From Daucus carota subsp. sativus (Eukaryota > Streptophyta > Magnoliopsida > Apiales > Apiaceae), in NCBI RefSeq assembly GCF_001625215.2, contig NC_030383.2:3546779-3610778 (forward strand): DNA of 64,000 nucleotides, written 5' to 3'. The position numbers and the translations under genes are program-made. Under the pieces are notes generated by a model. That model had not been told where the DNA came from. It saw only the letters and a program-made list of their open reading frames with translations, and ran no database searches. Positions 1 through 11,147 of the stretch are shown one piece after another. The first letter of the stretch is position 1; every line of letters begins with the position of its first letter.

Positions 1-300
1 TAAGAATTAATGTGATTAGCACCTACACACTGAAACACACACACATGTGCATGAATACACACATTGACAATCACAGAGAGGTCCAACTCAGTGGCCAGCT
101 CAGATACACACTAGAGTGCCAATTTAAAGAAAAAACAGAAGGTTTCAATAAGCAGCTGTAAATAGGACCCTCCCACATTATAAATTGTAGACATGGGGGA
201 TGCAAAAGGTGTGACAGATAAGGCCAGCCTCAGAGATCAGAGTGAATGATTGGGTTCCACAGTTAGATAATAGTACTAAATATTCACAGATGGAACTTAC

Positions 301-520
301 AGATATTACATATACTCCACTTGGAGGCTCGTTCCGGGCATCTTCTTTGAATCTCCGAATCTTGTGCTTCGTAATATTTGTTATTCTCGGGTTTTCTCGG
401 AAACAGCCTCTATACCTCGGAGAGTAGGTGTATCGGGGAATCAACACAAGTACATAGTTTTGGAATCGGTGCATCTCTGGCAACAATATAAAACTTGCAC
501 CTCTAATTTCTAAATCATCA
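301..520 (-). other. possible exon of an unrecognised minus-strand gene
   Basis: Read on the minus strand, this interval is open for about 73 codons and ends at a perfect plant splice donor (GTAAGT just below 301). It is preceded by a CTAAG acceptor-like site just above 520. The peptide includes stretches such as RFKEDARNEPPSGVYVIS and is not low-complexity. I do not recognise the family and found no partner exon I trust; a second open stretch at 1301-1564 (minus) might belong with it. It could equally be a chance ORF. Confidence 0.2.
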
Positions 521-698
521 CTTAGACACGACAAAGAAATTAAACTTTAATGACAAAAAACACATTCAAGTACATTTTTCAATGCTCTCAATACTTTCGA
601 AGAACTTGAAAAAGGTGAAAATTTTCTTCCCTGCAGCCAAGATATTCCTGCACAAATATAGCATGAAAACTAATAAGCAAGAGATGATATCAAAAGAT

Positions 699-1027
699 GG
701 GTCATGGTCCCGAGCATTTATATGCTGGCAAGAGTTTATTCAACCTACACTTTTATAATCGTTGGATGATGTCTCGAACGGTCGGGATTATAACAAATTT
801 CTGTTACGTCTTGCCGGACAACTAAAATGATTAATTTTCTGTTCTGCAGTTTTTTTAGCTAGACGACCGAAATGAGTATTTTACCTATTTAGCGGGGGGA
901 AAGCGCGGGACGTCACAAAAATTTGTTATAATCCTGGCTATTAAATACATCATCCAGCGGCTATAAAACTGTAGGGTAGATAAACCCTCCCCAGCATATA
1001 CATGCCGGGGAGGCGGGGCCAGGACCC
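699..1027. mobile_element. Mutator-type MITE with 9-bp target duplication (copy 1)
   Basis: The element is 329 bp long with imperfect terminal inverted repeats (GGGTCATGGTCCCGAGC at left, the complement of GGCCAGGACCC at right). Longer subterminal arms contain TTATAACAAATTT on one side and AAATTTGTTATAA on the other. It is flanked by the identical 9-mer TCAAAAGAT at 690-698 and 1028-1036, the length typical of the Mutator superfamily. It has no coding capacity. The element at 39390 has the same ends, and 28769-29091 is a diverged relative. Confidence 0.85.
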
Positions 1028-1036
1028 TCAAAAGAT

Positions 1037-2833
1037 AATACAATTATCGAAATAGTGTTCTTCCAGTTCTGAACAAAAGAATTGGGAAGCTCACAGGTAT
1101 CATGATACAAATTTGGTTATCAGAAGTCTGAACCCCACTTACATGCTTAGTTTCCTATGAATATCTAAGAACTAAGGACTTATGTGGAGTGTGGACTACT
1201 ATTGCAAGTACCCTTGTCTTGCAACCAAATTTCTGACTTGAGGAGCAAAGGTTTTTTCTTCTTCTAACTTAGCTTGTTCATTGTGAACTGCCTTTGCCCT
1301 CTAGATTTCTGTCATGAAGTTCTTATAAACTTGTGCAGTAGAGGAGGTGAAAGTTGCTAGTAGCTCCACAAGGACCGCACTCAGCTTGCCGCTGGCTGTG
1401 ACTTGTATGTCCAGACAACGACTATTACATGTTCTAACGAACAACGTGCTCTTTACTTCAGATTCTAATAAACAACATGCTAATACCTGCCCCTGACCCC
1501 TTACTGCAGCTGCTGGGACGGAGTTAGCTGGGCTTCTTCTGAGAGTTATGTCATGATCACGCACCAGATGAGAGAGCTTTACATGGGCTTTCTAATTTAA
1601 ACAAAGCACATTATGTTTCCCTACCTTTCAGTTCAGGATGAAAAAGCCATCTATGCAATACCTGATTCTTTAACCTCCCCTGTGCGCTAAATTCAAAGAA
1701 TTAAGAGACTAGGAAGTTATAGTCAAGAGTTCTCCCAAATCTAATACTAATAATTTTTTCCCTGAGTTAAGAATACCGCCATCTCATCTTCTTTTAACTT
1801 GTTCTTGTTCCATTTTGGCTTTCCTTTTAAATTGTAGCTTTAGCAAAAGCATCAACTCCCTTCACATACTAATGTATTGCACTCCTCTATAGAATTGTAT
1901 TGTGCAAGATTCTATAAATTCTAGTGTGGTGACTCTGATTTTCAGGTCTCCTCTTCCCATATACACTTCGACCTGAAAATTCCATGCCTTTACCTATAAA
2001 ATTTCCTCATTCTCTCGAGTATAGATTTGCAACTTAGTTTCCCCAGTAAGCTCTCAATTTCATATTTACCGGTTTCTGCTCACAATTTGTCTAGGCTTCT
2101 GCTGATCAGCATTAGATTGTCTAAACAAAGGTCTAAGACCGTTAATCCATTGTTTTGTATCATCAACCAGGTCCTCTTAAATCTCAATACAATCTCTAAT
2201 TTCAATTTCATAAGGAGAAAATGTATAAATAACACTCCTTTTTAATTATTATCATATTTTCTCATTCAGATATTATAGTATTCAATCTGAATAAGTTCTT
2301 TAAGGTTCTATAAAATTATAAACTCACATCTCTGTTTTTAAGAATTTAGAGAATATGTACCAGGCATTCAAATAATAGTATTAAAAATACAATATCCTGC
2401 CCCTATTGTTATTACTACCACTATTATTAAAGGTGTTATCGTGTAACCTCTTTAACGAATTTCAAATGGCAATTAAGACAAGGAGAATGCCCTAGAAGCT
2501 TGAGACTATGGCTATGTTGGCCAACATGCGCCAAACACAGTCTCTGTGCAAACACTCCCTGCCTAACAGGATCTTTAAGGGTGCCACTCGGTCCCTTTCC
2601 CTTGAGCTTGCAAAAGGCTAGGCATTAAGGATTTGAATGGGACTCCTTAATCTTAATCTTGATCATAAATTCATAACCGCATATTAAAGAAATATACACA
2701 TGCAAGAACAGATTTACACAATGACATACTGGTCCAACTTTTAGACAACTGAGAGACACCAGCTTCACCCAAGAAGAAAAAAGAGAGACAGCAGCTGTTT
2801 GTGAATTATATATTCCGGATATGAAATGGTGGA
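1037..2833. other. intergenic stretch, no supported gene
   Basis: Short ORFs are present, the longest being 87 codons on the minus strand at 1301-1564, but none has a recognisable domain or a convincing exon structure. I see no RNA gene here. Confidence 0.4.
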
Positions 2834-3164
2834 GGTATAGCTAATTGGACTAAAATTGGCCTGAATATAATAATATGTGTCAAGTGGTGAACGAGAAGGG
2901 TATGTGCTTCATAATTATCTTGTGCTTCATAATTATCTGCACTCAACGGGTTAGCTAGGTATTGTGCCATAGTTTTAAAAAGCATAGTTATTCTTGCAAC
3001 TATAATGGGTATGGCTAATTGGACTAAAAATTGGTCTGAATATAATAATATGTGTCAAATGGTGAACGAGAAGTGTATGCGCTTCATAATTACCTGCACT
3101 CAACGGGTTAGCTAGATATTGTGCCATAGTCTTAAAAAGCAGAGTTATTCTTGCAACTATAATG
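2834..3164. repeat. tandem duplication, period about 174 bp
   Basis: Two adjacent copies (2834-3007 and 3008-3164) both begin GGTAT(A/G)GCTAATTGG and both run through TATAATAATATGTGTCAA and CACTCAACGGGTTAGCTAG. The first copy has an extra internal repeat of GTGCTTCATAATTATCT. It is non-coding. Confidence 0.85.
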
Positions 3165-3189
3165 ATATAAGATTAATTTATAACTACAA

Positions 3190-3190
3190 C

Positions 3191-3221
<31 letters not shown>

Positions 3222-3234
3222 AAAAAAAAAAAAA
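3190..3234. repeat. poly(C) followed by poly(A) tract
   Basis: An unbroken run of about 20 C is followed directly by a run of about 24 A. Lengths in such runs are unreliable in assemblies. Confidence 0.9.
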
Positions 3235-3624
3235 CCTAACACATCGAAAAATAACATGATGAAAACAGGCTACAGCTAAAACAGTAGAAGTCCTCGATAT
3301 GAGTATTAAGGAAGCAGTTCTCTCATGCACATGAAACTAACATCATGAATGGAAAAATATGTATACAGGATTTATCATAAGCACACATCAAGAAATGATT
3401 TGCCAAATTCTGCACTCTGCAGCATGCACAAAGTTCTAAGTTTTAAATCTACATTACAGCTTTCACAACATAACCATTAATATCAAAATGACCTGGCAAG
3501 ACCACTCATTCCATTTAGTGCATAACAGGCTAGAAATTTTTATTATATTCCAAGCTAAGTATTGTATTGATGCATGATCAATTTACAGGCAAAATTCAAA
3601 CGATGAAGATAGTGTAGAACTTCA

Positions 3625-5231
3625 CTAATTGTCGTCATACGAAATATGGAAACTTGTAGTGCAGCCCAATGCCTCTGGATCCTCTGCTCCACAACAATCA
3701 TAGAACTTTGCAGCATAAGGAGGATCATCAGGTCCCAATTCATAGTACCTTGAAAAAAGTATAACACAAAAATCATCATTTAACTAAATTTTCAATTACT
3801 TGGCACGACTAATTTTTTTTTAAATAGGTAGAATGTACAAACAAATACTTCTTAAACAAGCACATACAAGAGCTTGGGATGACGGGAGGGTAAAATATGC
3901 ACTTAATCAATTATCACTCAATTCATTCTTGAGAACTAGTTATCTCAAATCCTCTCCCTGAATAATAACTCTAGCACTTATCGGAATATAATTTCTCAAA
4001 CATATAAGAGAAAACAGAAAAGGCAACACTATTTTCAATACGAGCACACACAGCAGGATTTTCTGGTGCAACGAATGCCAAGTTCCAAGTACAAACCACT
4101 AGTAATTTTTTCAATACCAGAAAGTGTCTTGGTACAGATTAGACTTCATGGTCAATCCCCTCTACCAAAAACCCTAAACCTATATATCACATATGATTTA
4201 AAACCACATGAAGATCTCATAAGTATCACTTAAAAAATGTGTTTATTAAACAGGGTTATTATTAAGGGTTGTCTTTTCACTCTTTTTTTACCGTACTTAA
4301 TTTTATAACAATAATTAATATAGTCCGTAAGTCCTTCACTTATCATCTTTTAGTTCACTTAATTAATCCCCATGAAATAAATTAAACTGACGAAATTAAA
4401 ACTGTTTAACTTTGTAAAGGATCAAGTAGTCATTCTTTTACGCCTCAAAAATTCCCAATTGGCTTACCATAGACCAGTCCATACATGATCTTCCAATATT
4501 ATTAATCCAGCTAACAATGATTTCAATATTTCTAAAACAAAACCTACAACCACCTGAACCTATCAAATGCCCCTCGAGCATAACTAAAAAACAAATAGTT
4601 CTTACAACACTTCAAGACATTGCTTGTACAATTACATGATTTATTCTCGGTTGTCTCTCTTAAATTGTGATCTACACTAGAATCTCGATAAATAAATATG
4701 CGATAGATGAACAAAGTAAACCACAATAAGTACGGCTGTATTTTCAACCTCGATAAATGAACACAATTTTTCGGGGGTTGCAAGGCTATTCATTTATCCA
4801 AGGACGACTACTTTATATTAGGCGAAAGATTTTGATTGATGGAGATTTTTGTGCATGGGGCAATGGAATTAGAACCAATAGAATACCGCTGCCTAACTAA
4901 AAAATGGTTATTAGCGTGTATCAATGGCACACACTAGAAAATCCGTTTGTCCGATTATCCAAAATACAGCCAAATTACGCAATTTTGGGTGTTCAAAATA
5001 GGAACCCATATTCACAAATTCAATTTCAAAGTATCAAATTCGGACCAGTAGATCATCATGTATATATAAGAAAAAGGGGGACCTTTTTTGATCATCGTGA
5101 CGACGACAAACAAAGAACGAAGGATGAAAACGGCAAGAAGAAGCGTCGTTTGATGAAGGGTTGTAGCTCGTTTTGCACCTCTTGCAAACTCTACTCTTTA
5201 CTTGTTCCTCTGTTTTGCCTGTGTTCTCCAT
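3625..5231 (-). CDS. small Cys/His-rich (CHORD-like) protein, two exons
   Basis: Coding exons on the minus strand are 5231-5083 and 3748-3625; they join in phase as AG|G (Arg50) and give 90 residues ending at TAG. The protein is rich in possible zinc ligands: C16, C19 (VCKRCKTSY), C33 and H36 (SCRFHPSFF), C42, H45, C68, C69 (FYDCCG), C79 and H84 (GCTTSFH). The order CxxC, CxxH, CC, GCx4H resembles a CHORD zinc-binding module, but this is by pattern only. Exon 1 ends CRRHDDQKR and exon 2 begins YYELGPDDPPYAAKF, a join that reads as one conserved block. The Met at 5231 is the first in frame after non-ATG upstream codons. No signal peptide or membrane segment is visible. I recall similar short plant proteins of unknown function but cannot name one. 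The 1.3-kb intron is AT-rich. Confidence 0.75.
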
Positions 5232-6247
5232 TTCCGAGTTCTCGCTACTGTGAAGTGAAGCCAGAATATGGTGCTGATTTTTGCAGGCCAAAAATACCAA
5301 TTTTTCAGTTTTTTTGACAAACTTACCATTTTTTGAAAGAAGATAAAAAAATATTATTTTTTTTAAAGAAAATTATTTGATTCGAATAGATTTTAAAAAT
5401 ACCATTCCGATACACATTATTATTAAAATCAAGATATCATGCAAGATTTTTTATATTTTCTTTAAAAATTGACACGTCATTTTCAGGATAAAAAACTGTA
5501 ATATCCATTCTCATAATGGTTATTTTTTTTTTTTTAAAGAAATAAGAGACACAAATTAGATGTTTATGATAGTCATTGAAAAATTTAAAATTTTGGGTTG
5601 TTCTCTCTCATATTTGTTATATAATTTCAATTATTTATCGGATCATTGATGATAAAATCACCAATCTATTCTTTATACTTCGAGGTTGTAAGAAATAAAA
5701 GACTTGATGTTAATATTGATACTAGTTCTTTCATGCCATCAATAATTATTTATGTGAGTGATAGCAACATTACATATATGAAATTTAGTAGTGATAACTA
5801 CTTAGATAGTAGCAAGAATTTTGATGATGGGGAGATTTTTATTTTTGAGATTTTTGTTGCAAGTAAAAGAAAAAAACACTATAATCAACACATCCTTAGA
5901 TCTATTTATATCTAAATTTATTTTAACATGTCTAATTATTAGAAACATATAGTTAGGAGTTAAATAAAAATATATTAGTTCAAACATTAATAAACCTATG
6001 TGTATAGTGTTATGTTTGATATATAATTTTTAGTGTGTGTGAGTGGGTGTCATTAATTAAGAGCAAAAATGAAAGGTTGATTATCATTAATTATTTTTAT
6101 AGTCTTTTATGCCCCATATGTGAAAAAGAGTGACCAAAGTTAAGCCATTTACATATCAAAATACATAGATACATACATTTCAAAACTCCACAGTTTACTA
6201 ATTTTAACTTTAAGAATTATTATGTGATTGTTTGGTTTGTAAATTGG
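5232..6247. other. AT-rich intergenic DNA
   Basis: No supported gene. The upstream region of the small Cys/His gene lies at the left end. Short ORFs at 5646-5915 and 5802-5987 overlap on opposite strands and have AT-rich composition with no recognisable domain. Confidence 0.5.
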
Positions 6248-6249
6248 TA

Positions 6250-6500
6250 CTCCCTCTGTACCATTTAATTGTATACGTTTCTTTTCAACTGCTCGACACG
6301 CATTTCAATGCTCTTATAAAATATAGTTCCGTAACTTATTTTTGAGATTTTCTTTTTCTGAATAAAAATATAACATCCAAACTTTAATTCAGAAAAAGAA
6401 AATTTTAAAAATAAATTACACAACTACACTTTACAGGAGCATTAAAGTCCGTGCCGCGTCCCCGTCCCCCAATGTATACAACTCAGGGGGACGGAGGGAG
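6250..6500 (-). mobile_element. Stowaway-like MITE (copy 1)
   Basis: About 250 bp bounded by CTCCCTCTGT at left and ACGGAGGGAG at right, with TA on both sides (6248-6249, 6501-6502). It is the reverse complement of the 50563-50812 element over its whole length, including the TGCTCGACACGCATTTCAAT block and the two inner arms with TTCAGAAAAAGAAAA. It is non-autonomous. Confidence 0.9.
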
Positions 6501-6635
6501 TATTGGGTTGACATTAGAAATGTCAAATGTGGTTTAATTTGGTAGTACATGTTTGATTTATCTTTTTTGGTATAATGCGCTTGGTTGAAAGAAGAAATGA
6601 TTATTGATTGAAAATATTATATTGTTATCAGTAGG

Positions 6636-7356
6636 CAGTAGCGGACCTAGAATTCAAGTTTCGTGAGCACATATGGTTTTTTTTATTCACATTTTTTCAA
6701 TTTTAAAGTCACTAGTTGATTATTAATTTAGTTATTGGATTTACTTGTTACTTTTAGTCATTTATGAGATGGGCTTGTTGTTATAACTTAGCTAACTGGG
6801 CTTCTAAATACTATTTGGATGTTGGACTTGCCTATTATCTTTAATCATCAATGAAATGGGTTTGTTAGGTATTATTTAAATCATAAGAGCATCTCTAAGG
6901 GTGAAAACAAAAACTGTTAGCTAAAATATAATAAAATAATGATTATGTAAATTTTTACCTAAGGGGAAGGTCTACCCTCCAATGGTATTATGCATAATAT
7001 AATAGCTAAAATTATACCTAAAAGGTTTGTTGGTTCAGCAAATATAGCATCAAAATATGGTTATCTATAATTTTTGCTAAGGGGAACATGGTTGGAGTCC
7101 AAAATTTTTACATATTCTCTAAAAATTGACACCTAGATGCCACCTAAGTGCCATGTAGACAATTTAACTAAGGGTTTTGTTACCTTGGAGATGCTCATAA
7201 CTTAAGTATGAGCTTCTAGATGTGTGGATTAGTGGAACATATTTATTTGTCTAATGAAACCAATATATATTTTTTCCTATAACACCATTGGGCCAGATTT
7301 GATTTATGGGCCATGCCCCCAATCCCTTAAGAGTTAAGAGTAAGTCCGCCTCTGCT
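6636..7356. mobile_element. hAT-like non-autonomous element, host of a nested MITE
   Basis: The left end CAGTAGCGGACCTAGAA is complementary to the right end TAAGTCCGCCTCTGCTG with a few differences. This CAGxxGCGGAC-type end is common in plant hAT-like elements. Inside it sits a second element at 6887-7196. I see no transposase reading frame and no clean target duplication. Confidence 0.55.
6887..7196. mobile_element. MITE with GAGCATCTC ends (nested)
   Basis: The terminal inverted repeats are GAGCATCTCTAAGG and CCTTGGAGATGCTC, and ATAA directly flanks both ends. The end sequence is the same type as in the 13538-14583 element, suggesting one Tourist/PIF-like family. It lies inside the 6636-7356 element. 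Confidence 0.75.
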
Positions 7357-7801
7357 GGTTCTTAATTTTTATTAACTTAAAACATTAATCAATTTTCTGG
7401 CAAAAAAAAAAAAACATTAATCAATTTAATTATGTTTTACAGATTTTGATCATTGATTTAATTTTATACTAAATACTTTCATGAAATTGTATGAATATAA
7501 AAATAATGAAAAATAAAAATACATTTTGAATCTATGTTTCATACTCACCTCTTCACCAAAAAAATTCATTTCTTAGGGCTCTGAGTTTTGAGTCTGAAAA
7601 TTCTTACCCAAACATCATATATGAATTCGAAATGAACAAAATCACACATGATAATCTGATACCTAAACTATACAGACAAAATGATCTCTCAGTGAGATCC
7701 AATAGTGTTCAGTTCAAAAATTCACTTTTAATTTAACCTTGGAGATCTATTATTATTAATTGAGTAATTGCTAATAAAAATATGACACGTGCTATCTTAT
7801 A

Positions 7802-8050
7802 CTCCCTTCGTCCCTCTCAATATTTAATATTGGGGGACGGGAGCGTGACACCCACTTTAATACTCCTATAAAGTATAGTTCTATAGTTTATTTTAAAAAT
7901 GTTTTTTTCCGAATAAAAAATTCAATGTTTAAATTTTTATTCAGAAAAAGAAAATTTTAGAAAAAAGTTATAGAGCTATGTTTTATGGGTGCATTAGAGT
8001 GCATGTCGAGCAGTGGAAAAAAACGTTAAGAATTAAAGGGACAGAGGGAG
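7802..8050 (+). mobile_element. Stowaway-like MITE (copy 2)
   Basis: Ends are CTCCCTTCGTCCC and GGGACAGAGGGAG with TA at 7800-7801 and 8051-8052. Its internal arms match the 50563-50812 copy (GGGGGACGGGAGCGTGACAC, TATTCAGAAAAAGAAAATTT, GCATGTCGAGCAGT), so it is the same family in the same orientation. Confidence 0.85.
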
Positions 8051-8339
8051 TACATAATTTGAGACTTTAGCATTTTTCTTAGGCGTATAGGCATTTGATT
8101 GTTTAAATTTTAAAAAAATTATTGATGGAGGGATTTGTTAATCAACAAAGATGAGATTCGTCTCCGGAACAAAGATCTATCGCGGTGGTCGTTTGACGGA
8201 AACTCCGCCGGAGTGTGGTGGTTGTGTGTTTATGGGTGGCTGAGATCAAAGTATTGTAGGTTGCTTTCTTACTCTCAACATTTGATCCCTTCAATGTGCC
8301 TACTCCCACTATTTTTATAGGGATCAAACTATATGTAGT

Positions 8340-8900
8340 TCTTGGAGGCCAAGAAACCTGAGTCGATTAGAAGTAGGTTTCTTGTGGATGAACCTATAGC
8401 CAAGGTGGTGCCTCATGGCATGCATAAGTCTTCTAGAGTTTTCACGAGTCCTTTATTGATTCAGAGGGAGAACCTACTCCATCAAGGCCTAACATTGAGG
8501 CCCAACACCTCACTCCTAATTTAGATACGTTACAGATTCAACATTACCCAAAACTATTAGAGTTGTCATTAACCGCTTCTTATTGTATCTGGGAGTGAGG
8601 TAAATGCTATAAATGTTCATCCTTAATGTGTATGGACGAGTCCCTACTCCCGGTAAGGATAACCCATCACAGTACAGGACAAGTCTCTCCCTAAACTATC
8701 GGGACATACGACCATCTCAATCCTCCAATGAGGATAACCTACCAGAATGTAGGATCAAGATAAAAGACCATTTTTTATACTGCCTCGGAGGCCTTCATTA
8801 TGACTCGTGATCACCTCAAACCCTCGCACAAGGATAACTCGACAGAATACAAGATTGAGAGTTGTAGATCACGCTGGATGGGCTCCGGATGCCAAAGGTC
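8340..8900. repeat. degenerate retroelement-like sequence with spaced repeats
   Basis: A motif of the form (A/G)AGGATAAC(C/T)..(A/G)CAGAAT..A(A/G)GA recurs around 8656, 8731 and 8838, in otherwise GC-richer DNA than the surroundings. The ORFs here are short and mostly lack domains. It may be a decayed LTR or retroelement piece; I found no primer-binding site or paired LTR, so the class is unproven. Confidence 0.35.
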
Positions 8901-9415
8901 TTCATATCCCCAGAGGGGTGAATTTTCATGACATTTCCCGGAGGGAGGGTTTTCTTCACTCCATATTTTAGAGGATTACAACCTTTACGGGGCTAGTTCT
9001 TTAAGGACGCACCCCTAGAAGGCTTACATCATAGGAAGGAACGTCTGGATCTATTTAAACCGTCACAGCTCACGTCTTGGTCTTTGCCAAGTACATTGCA
9101 ACTAGTTGGTAAAAAGTCGCATCCCTATCACTCGACAGAGGCATGAGGTCACTTATCCATTTTCCAATACACAGCCCAGCTAAACACTTATCCGGCCCAT
9201 CTAGACTTGTCAAGGTTTGGCTACAACAAAAATCATTATTGCTACCTAACAAAAATTTTTTAGATATCATAATATCAGTTATGGATCATATCGATCAAAT
9301 TTATTTTAGTATCCGGTAGATATTGTATTAATCTGATCATATCTGTTCCGCTATATATATTCATTATGGCATATAATATAATATACATGCTCACTTTTAT
9401 CAATAGCTAACTATC

Positions 9416-9823
9416 ATGTCAACGAGCAATAATTTTAGTGTTATATGTAATGAATTTCATCCATCTAAAATTTCTCCTTTATTTTGTGAGGTATGTCAAT
9501 GTCATCAATCATTGCACAATATCAAAAATTATGTGCCTCCTGAAAAGGTGCATTATCCTCCAACGAACCCCCCTCCACCGCCGCCATATCCTGCTCAAGC
9601 TCCAATTTTGCATTATGAAAAAGTGGTCCTTGATGAATCCAACAAAACTCTTACGTCTGATCAAAAGACTCATTTAAACCTATTTGGAGACAGGTTGGGA
9701 TGGACTTTAAGTGGGCATGATGAAAGAGAGATTGATGAGTTTTGTGCAGCAATTGAGATCAATCGTATCATTTTAAAGAAGTGGTTTAAAAGTCACAAGC
9801 CAAAAAATGATTCAAACATGTAG
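9416..9823 (+). CDS. divergent short ZF-HD (zinc finger-homeodomain) protein
   Basis: An intronless ORF of 135 codons with a stop (TAG, 9404-9406) just upstream in frame, so the Met at 9416 is the natural start. Residues 11-34 (CNEFHPS, then CEVCQCHQSLH) match the second half of the plant ZF-HD zinc finger, whose usual form is CGEFxPS followed by CxxCGCHRxFH. The first half (the CxxxH part, usually YxECLKNHA) is absent. Residues 50-60 are Pro-rich. Residues 79-128 match the ZF-HD homeodomain: LTSDQKTHLNLFGDRLGW, then a DEREIDEFCAAIEINR helix and a third helix LKKWFKSHK, where ZF-HD proteins usually have VWMHNNK. Family members are nuclear DNA-binding proteins that dimerise through the zinc finger. 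Lack of introns also fits the family. It may be a functional reduced member or a decaying paralogue; the frame is fully open. Confidence 0.62.
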   Translation: MSTSNNFSVICNEFHPSKISPLFCEVCQCHQSLHNIKNYVPPEKVHYPPTNPPPPPPYPAQAPILHYEKVVLDESNKTLTSDQKTHLNLFGDRLGWTLSGHDEREIDEFCAAIEINRIILKKWFKSHKPKNDSNM

Positions 9824-9849
9824 TTGATATTTAATTCAATTACAGAACA

Positions 9850-9965
9850 AGCTCTTATGTAACCAAGTACAATATTGAAGATGAAACAAAGATATGAGAA
9901 TGATTGTAGCTCTTATGTAACCAAGTACAATATTGAAGATGAAACAAAGATATGAGAATGATTGT
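9850..9965. repeat. 58-bp tandem duplication downstream of the ZF-HD ORF
   Basis: Two copies (9850-9907, 9908-9965) beginning AGCTCTTATGTAACCAAG follow each other without a gap and appear identical. They would lie in the 3' untranslated region of the ZF-HD-like gene. Confidence 0.95.
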
Positions 9966-11147
9966 AAAAGATATTTAATGTTTTCAAGCCGTCTTTTTCA
10001 TTCGGAAAAAAAATGTTTATTTGATATGATTTTAATTTTTTTAAATAAACTACTAATTTAATGATTATGTTGAAACTCAACTAATATGGTACAAAATTTC
10101 AGAGTATATTTATAATATTAAACGCAAACATATAAAAAAAGCATTAATAATACATATCTTATGACTTTTATACGGAAGGATAAAAAATAAATGAAGTTAG
10201 ACACCTATATGTTCAAGTGTGGATTCATTTTATTTTTTATTGGGTTCATATATGGATACAATAACATTTATTTAGATTAATCTCATCTCTAAATTTAAAA
10301 TCGATGTAAATTTATAATATAATTTCTTTAATAATATTATTTGTGGCTCATCATATTCCAGTTATATTAGATATTAATTTTATATGAACTATCCATATAA
10401 CAATCTAATATAAAGAAAAATATAATGATAATAAATAAAATAGATATTAAATATCGATAATTGATCTATGATCAATTATTTAATTTAAAGAGCTCGTCAC
10501 CTCAATTACAGAAACATATATCTAAGGAGAAGTGATCTAATTTTTAATTCAACTATAATCCTATTGCATTAATTATGTTGTAGTCACTTTTTTAGTTTAA
10601 TTTTTTTGGATCAAAATACATTTTATCACATAATATTATAATCTCATGAAAATTGATTTAAACAATGATTAAAATATAAATTCATGAATTTTTTTGAATA
10701 AAAATTGGTATGATATTATTATATTACTGCTATCATATTTCAATGAAATAAAATTTATGAACAATATTTCATTCTAATATAATGAAATTAAAATAGATAC
10801 TAGACATGAGTAAGGAAGAATATATAGATAAAATATATTGTTAAAGTCAAAATATTTAGAATTTGATTGGTCGGTATTTTAAAATTTTTCTTAATTTATA
10901 ATAGATCTTAATGAACTTTTTGTTATAATTAAATGTCGTCAAAACATATTCTTGCATACTAATTTTTATTTAGTTTTTAAACGGATGTACTATGAAGAAC
11001 TTATTTAATATTAAAATAAAAATTAAGTTAGCATACATAAGAAAAATATATTAATCAATACATATTTTATTAATTCAAACTTTATTTATTTACATATATG
11101 TAATATTTTTTTAATAATAAAATTATATAGTGAATCAAGTATAAAAA
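9966..11147. other. AT-rich intergenic DNA, no gene seen
   Basis: Very AT-rich with no ORF of note and no clear repeat boundary. Confidence 0.6.

Noticed and set aside
3190..3234. Poly(C)/poly(A) run as a functional element
   Set aside because: Homopolymer runs of this type are commonly slippage or assembly effects, and there is no neighbouring structure.
4904..5317. 137-codon plus-strand ORF
   Set aside because: It overlaps exon 1 of the Cys/His-rich gene on the other strand; the minus-strand frame has the conserved residues and a matching second exon.
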